Of a stretch of DNA of 64,000 nt, positions 60,362 through 64,000 are shown piece after piece. Position numbers and translations under genes: made by a program. Within the stretch, counting starts at the first letter, position 1. Each line of letters begins with the position of its first letter. A model generated the notes under the pieces. That model was not told where the DNA came from, ran no database searches, and saw only the letters and a list, made by a program, of their open reading frames with translations. The DNA is from Actinokineospora globicatena (GTDB lineage: Bacteria > Actinomycetota > Actinomycetes > Mycobacteriales > Pseudonocardiaceae), in NCBI RefSeq assembly GCF_024171945.1, contig NZ_JAMTCR010000003.1:310001-374000 (forward strand), in the 5' to 3' direction.

Positions 60362-63300
60362 TCAGCTCGTGCCGGGGTCCTCGTGGTCGGCCAGTAGTTG
60401 GACCTGGGCGAGTCGGGTAGGACCGTCGAACACGAGACGGTAATGCCGGTGGTGTTCGGGTGTTGTTACCTCGAACGGGCGAGTCTGCCGACGCCAGCGG
60501 AAAACCTGGTCGGACTGCCGGTCCAGCTCCCGCCACTCGCGCCCGTCGGACGAGCCGAGCAACGTCCAGGCGACCGGGTCGGGACCGGCCGACGCCGAGG
60601 TCAGCGTGTAGAGCAGGACGCGCCCGGCGACGTCGACGGTGACCGGACCGTCCACGGTGGTCTCGGTGCGGGCCGTGTCGTCGAACAGCGGACCGGGCAG
60701 GCTCGCGGTGAGGTCCCGCAGGGGCGGACCCGACCCCAGCGGCTCGGGAAGCCGGTCAGCGCCCCACAGCGACGGCGTCGGCCCCATGGTGAACTCCAGC
60801 CGGGCGCCCGCCGCGACGACGTCGTGGTCGATCCACGCGTGGTCGTGGGGCTCACCGTTGACCACGAGCTTCTGCACGTAGACGTTGTCGTGGCTGTTGC
60901 CGTGCGCGATGACCTCGAGGTCGCCGCCGTCCAAGTGCACCACGGCGCGGCGGAACAGAGGCGAGCCGATGGCGTAGACGGGCAACCCGACACGCAGCGG
61001 ATAGAGGCCCAACGCGCTGAAGAGGTACCAGGCCGACATCTCGCCGTTGTCCTCATCGCCGCAGTAGCCCTGACCGATCTCGCTGCCCTGATAGAGCCGA
61101 GCGAGCACGTCTCGCACGATCTCCTGCGTGCGCCAAGGACGGCCGAGCTGGGTGTAGAGGTAAGCGATGTGGTGCGCGGGCTGGTTGCTGTGCCCGTACT
61201 GCCCAAGCCGGACGTCGCGCGCCTCGATCATCTCGTGGATGGGGCGACCGTAAGAGCCGGGGAACGCGGCCGTCTCCGGGGTCGCGAAGTACTCGTCGAG
61301 CTTGTCGGCCAACGCAGCGGGACCGCCGTAGAGCGCCGCAAGACCGATCGGATCGTGAGGCACGCCGAACGCGGCCGTCCACCCGTTGGTCTCGGTGTAG
61401 TCGTAACCCCACACGCGCGGGTCGAACTGCTGCGGAGACCACCGCCACGTCTTGTCCCTGCCCTGGAAGAACCCGACAGCGGGGTCGAAGTGGTGCACGT
61501 AGTGGCGAGCACGGTCGAGGAAGTACGCGTGGTTGGCGGTGTCACCGAGCGCGGCGGCCATGGTCGCGATCCCGGCGTCGTTGACGCAACCCTCCAACGC
61601 CCACGACATGCCCTCGTTGACCGTCGTCGGCGTGTAGTGCAAGAAGATCGACCGGTCGATCCCCTTGCGGCCGACGCTCTCGTCCGGCGGCACTACCGTC
61701 GCGTTCCGGATCGCCGCGTCGTAGGCGTCGCGCACATCGAACCCGGACACACCTTTGCCGTGGGCGTCAGCGAACGCGACGTCGGAACTCGTGCCGGTCA
61801 TGAGGTTCGCGTAGCCGGGGGAGGACCACCGCGACACCCAGCCGCCGTCGCGGTACTGCTGCACGAACCCGTCGACCAAGGCGCCGCAGCGGACCGGGTC
61901 CAGCAACGCGTAGGCGGGCCAACACGTGCGGTAGGTGTCCCAGAACCCGTTGTTGACGTAGATCTGCCCGTCCTTGACCGCAGGCGGGCTTACCGGGCTC
62001 GCATAGCGCGTTCCGGCGTCGGTGTGCTCGAACCCCGAGTTCGGGTAGAGGAACAACCGGTACAGGCATGAGTAGAGCGTGGTCAGCTGGTCGTCAGTGG
62101 CGCCCTCGACCTCTACACGGTCGGTGATCGCGGCCCACTGGGACTTGGCGTCCTCGCGCACCGCGTCGAAGTCACGCTCGTCCAGGTTGCGCGCTGCCTG
62201 CTCCGGGCTGATCAGCGAGGTCGCGACCCTCAGCGTCACCTGGGTCGTGCCCTCGGGGAACCGCACCAGCATCGTGCGATCACGCGCTAGACCCCGCCAC
62301 CGGTGATCGGCGCGCGCGATCGGTGTGTCCACCTTCCCGTGGACGTACATGCGGCCCGCGCCCACCGACAGTCCACTACGGACATCGGTGTACCCGGTGA
62401 TCGTGTCGCCGTTGACGCTGACCTTCCCGCCCAGACCGACGTTGTCCAGCACTAGATGCGCCGGACCCGGGGGATAGGTGAACCGCAGCACGGCAGCGTG
62501 ATCAGATGGCGCTACCTCGGCGCGCACGCCGTTATCGAACTCGACCAGGTAGTGATACGGGTGAGCGTGCTCGTTGGCGTGGTCGAAGGTGAGCGCGCGC
62601 GCCTGCCCACCGACCTTCGTGCCGGTCGTGGGCATGAAGTGGAACGTGTGCCGATCACCCATCCACGGGCTGGGCATGTGGCTCAACCCGATCGCCTGCA
62701 CCGCGGGCCGGTTCTCTGCCGCGTTGCCCCGGTGGTATTCGTAGGACCAGTTCGTCACCGCCGCGTTGGTGACCGGGATCCAGAAGTTGAACCCGTGCGG
62801 CACCGCTGTCGCCGGGATCGTGTTGCCCCGGGAGAACGACCCCGTCGAGTGTGTGCCCCTCGTCGTGACGATCCGCTCGACCGGAGCCGTCGGCCGAGCC
62901 GCGACCGGACCGATAGCCAGGTCGTCGACCCACCCCGCGAACGACGCCGGTCCGTCGGGGATGTCGACGGCCAACAACACGCGCGCGATTGTCTTGCCGT
63001 CAGCGACAGAGAGCCGCACGGCGCGGTGGTTCCACTGGTCGGGGAACAGCGCCTTCGACTCACCCTGCGCGCGGGCCGTGAGTGCGTAGCCGAGCTGGTC
63101 TACCGCCCCTAGGTCCGATAGCCGGGTCCCGTCGCTGAACACGAGATCGAGCGCGACGTGCGTGGACAGGTAGCGCTCATCGAACTCGGGAAACACTACG
63201 TACGACAACACGCAGTCAGCGGTAACCGGCTGATCTGACCAGAACAACCGGTTCGCGGCCGCCCCCGATCCCTCGCCCTCGTAGCGCAGCGCGCGCAGGC

Positions 63301-63469
63301 CGGTGAAACCGACGCCCGGCTTCGCGGCGGGCGCCTTCGCCGGGCCGGGACCGAGCCGGGTGCGCAGGGCGATCGCGGGGGAGCGGGCACCCAGTTCCGG
63401 GGTGTCGGTCCAGGTCGGAACCGGATCGGCCGCCTCGAAGGACGTGCGGAACCCTGGCATGCGGATCAC
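60362..63469 (-). CDS. GH92 family glycosidase with Gln in the HxNEP motif
   Basis: 1035 residues (ATG 63469; an internal ATG at 63460 is possible), no obvious signal peptide. The GH92 beta-sandwich and (alpha/alpha)6 parts are both present: NGFWDTYRTCWPAYALLDP, SYGRPIHEMIEARDVRLGQY, GYCGDEDNGEMSAWYLFSAL, with a C-terminal discoidin-like domain (about 930-1035). GH92 enzymes are calcium-dependent exo-alpha-mannosidases. The motif at 61178-61192 reads HSNQP instead of HxNEP. A Gln here is known from a mannose-phosphate uncapping GH92 of Cellulosimicrobium, so the substrate may be a phosphodiester-linked mannose. Confidence 0.85.
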   Translation of the reverse strand: MIRMPGFRTSFEAADPVPTWTDTPELGARSPAIALRTRLGPGPAKAPAAKPGVGFTGLRALRYEGEGSGAAANRLFWSDQPVTADCVLSYVVFPEFDERYLSTHVALDLVFSDGTRLSDLGAVDQLGYALTARAQGESKALFPDQWNHRAVRLSVADGKTIARVLLAVDIPDGPASFAGWVDDLAIGPVAARPTAPVERIVTTRGTHSTGSFSRGNTIPATAVPHGFNFWIPVTNAAVTNWSYEYHRGNAAENRPAVQAIGLSHMPSPWMGDRHTFHFMPTTGTKVGGQARALTFDHANEHAHPYHYLVEFDNGVRAEVAPSDHAAVLRFTYPPGPAHLVLDNVGLGGKVSVNGDTITGYTDVRSGLSVGAGRMYVHGKVDTPIARADHRWRGLARDRTMLVRFPEGTTQVTLRVATSLISPEQAARNLDERDFDAVREDAKSQWAAITDRVEVEGATDDQLTTLYSCLYRLFLYPNSGFEHTDAGTRYASPVSPPAVKDGQIYVNNGFWDTYRTCWPAYALLDPVRCGALVDGFVQQYRDGGWVSRWSSPGYANLMTGTSSDVAFADAHGKGVSGFDVRDAYDAAIRNATVVPPDESVGRKGIDRSIFLHYTPTTVNEGMSWALEGCVNDAGIATMAAALGDTANHAYFLDRARHYVHHFDPAVGFFQGRDKTWRWSPQQFDPRVWGYDYTETNGWTAAFGVPHDPIGLAALYGGPAALADKLDEYFATPETAAFPGSYGRPIHEMIEARDVRLGQYGHSNQPAHHIAYLYTQLGRPWRTQEIVRDVLARLYQGSEIGQGYCGDEDNGEMSAWYLFSALGLYPLRVGLPVYAIGSPLFRRAVVHLDGGDLEVIAHGNSHDNVYVQKLVVNGEPHDHAWIDHDVVAAGARLEFTMGPTPSLWGADRLPEPLGSGPPLRDLTASLPGPLFDDTARTETTVDGPVTVDVAGRVLLYTLTSASAGPDPVAWTLLGSSDGREWRELDRQSDQVFRWRRQTRPFEVTTPEHHRHYRLVFDGPTRLAQVQLLADHEDPGTS

Positions 63470-63597
63470 GCTACGCCCGGGCGGCGGCGCCGAAGTGATC
63501 TTCTGCCCGGATGGCCGATCGTGACGGAGGTCATTTCCCCCGATCCGCCGCCGACCGCGCCAGTAGGGTCGGCCACCAGGGCGGGGAGGAGGGGCTG

Positions 63598-64000
63598 GTG
63601 CCGCCGGGAACCGGGGAACTGTTCATCGCTGAGGTAGACCGCGACGCCTGGCGCCGCCCGCTCGTGCCATGGGTCGTCGGTGGCGCTGTCGTCACCCTGA
63701 CCGGGCTGGCGCTGCTGCTCGTGGGCTGGTTCGGGATCGTGGTCGCGCTGGCGGGTGCCTGCGTGGTCGCGGCCAAGGTCGGCGGCTACGTGGCCCGGCG
63801 CAAGCGGCGCTCGAGCCCGCTGATGATCGACCTGGACGGCGTGACGCTGCCGACCGCCCAAGGGCCCGCGCTGCTGCCGTGGGACACCCTGCGCGCCGTG
63901 GTCGTCGACGGCCCCACCCTGCGGTTCCGCGTCCGCCCCAGCGTCACCCCCGCGACCCCGGGCGTCACCGGCCTGCACCGCCGCGACGCCTGGCCGGTCG
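63598..64000 (+). CDS. Membrane protein with PH-like domain, 5' part
   Basis: GTG at 63598 after ggaggagggg; the frame is open to the end of the window (134 residues seen). Two membrane helices (about 25-60, VVGGAVVTLTGLALLLVGWF and IVVALAGACVVAAKVGGYV), then strands SPLMIDLDGVTLPTAQGPAL and LLPWDTLRAVVVDGPTLRFR as in bacterial PH domains. Divergent from the GH92 gene. Incomplete, so total length is unknown. Confidence 0.75.
   Translation, partial: MPPGTGELFIAEVDRDAWRRPLVPWVVGGAVVTLTGLALLLVGWFGIVVALAGACVVAAKVGGYVARRKRRSSPLMIDLDGVTLPTAQGPALLPWDTLRAVVVDGPTLRFRVRPSVTPATPGVTGLHRRDAWPV

Overview
The window is high-GC actinobacterial DNA. WhiB and Nudix-type regulators, F420-dependent and SSI-type genes, GTG/TTG starts and very short intergenic gaps point to a filamentous actinomycete, most likely Pseudonocardiaceae (Actinokineospora, Saccharothrix or Actinosynnema-like). 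That placement is inference from gene content.

Layout. Positions 1-9.2 kb are a decaying chromosomal stretch. It holds a frameshifted secreted-protein gene, a truncated HTH gene, an MFS transporter, the ruins of a beta-propeller gene, a MerR/B12-type photoregulator-like gene, an unlisted 23-residue hydrophobic peptide gene with its own ribosome site and terminator, and a hybrid histidine kinase. From 9.3 to 39.05 kb there is a tandem array of site-specific integrative elements packed against the 3' end of a tRNA-Leu(GAG) gene at 39041-39124. A 14-bp core (gtgcgtgtccgagg) occurs three times (9979, 23548, 39036), each time at the 3' end of a large serine recombinase gene. The leftmost recombinase is only a C-terminal remnant beside a gutted IS5-type transposase; the other two are intact.

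Element 1 (about 9993-23561) carries two low-GC membrane-protein genes at its left end, a leftward operon of small conserved hypothetical proteins ending in an HTH regulator, two convergent HTH-Nudix regulators (possibly Pif-like entry/immunity factors), and a tightly coupled rightward operon: excisionase-like HTH, WhiB-like protein, membrane protein, FtsK/TraB-type translocase, small protein, serine recombinase. Element 2 (about 23562-39049) has the same plan. At its left end, in the cargo position, it carries a candidate anti-phage module: a TIR/deoxyribosyltransferase-like domain fused to a PD-(D/E)XK nuclease, a coupled Mrr-like nuclease, and a convergent 1327-residue YobI-type membrane NTPase. 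It then has a leftward regulator operon, a zinc-ribbon HTH-TPR regulator, a creatininase-family hydrolase, a second FtsK-type translocase and the second recombinase. Neither element shows a recognisable replication initiator.

From 39.2 kb the chromosome resumes: an M20 peptidase, then an accessory block (40.8-50.1 kb) of hypothetical and membrane proteins, a TetR/SRPBCC pair, a VOC protein and a phosphotransferase. Two genes in this block (40830 and 43342) share a short 'SG..VVQA..I.GGVH'-type motif that resembles RHIM-like amyloid signalling sequences. From 50.1 kb to 56.7 kb comes what looks like a conserved chromosomal block: DUF5703, YncE-like lipoprotein, two MarR proteins, aldo/keto reductase, LLM oxidoreductase, UppP and a histidine phosphatase. 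The end of the window has secreted DUF2690 and subtilisin-inhibitor-like proteins, an ABC transporter pair, a large GH92 glycosidase whose active-site motif reads HSNQP instead of the usual HxNEP, and the start of a membrane protein gene.
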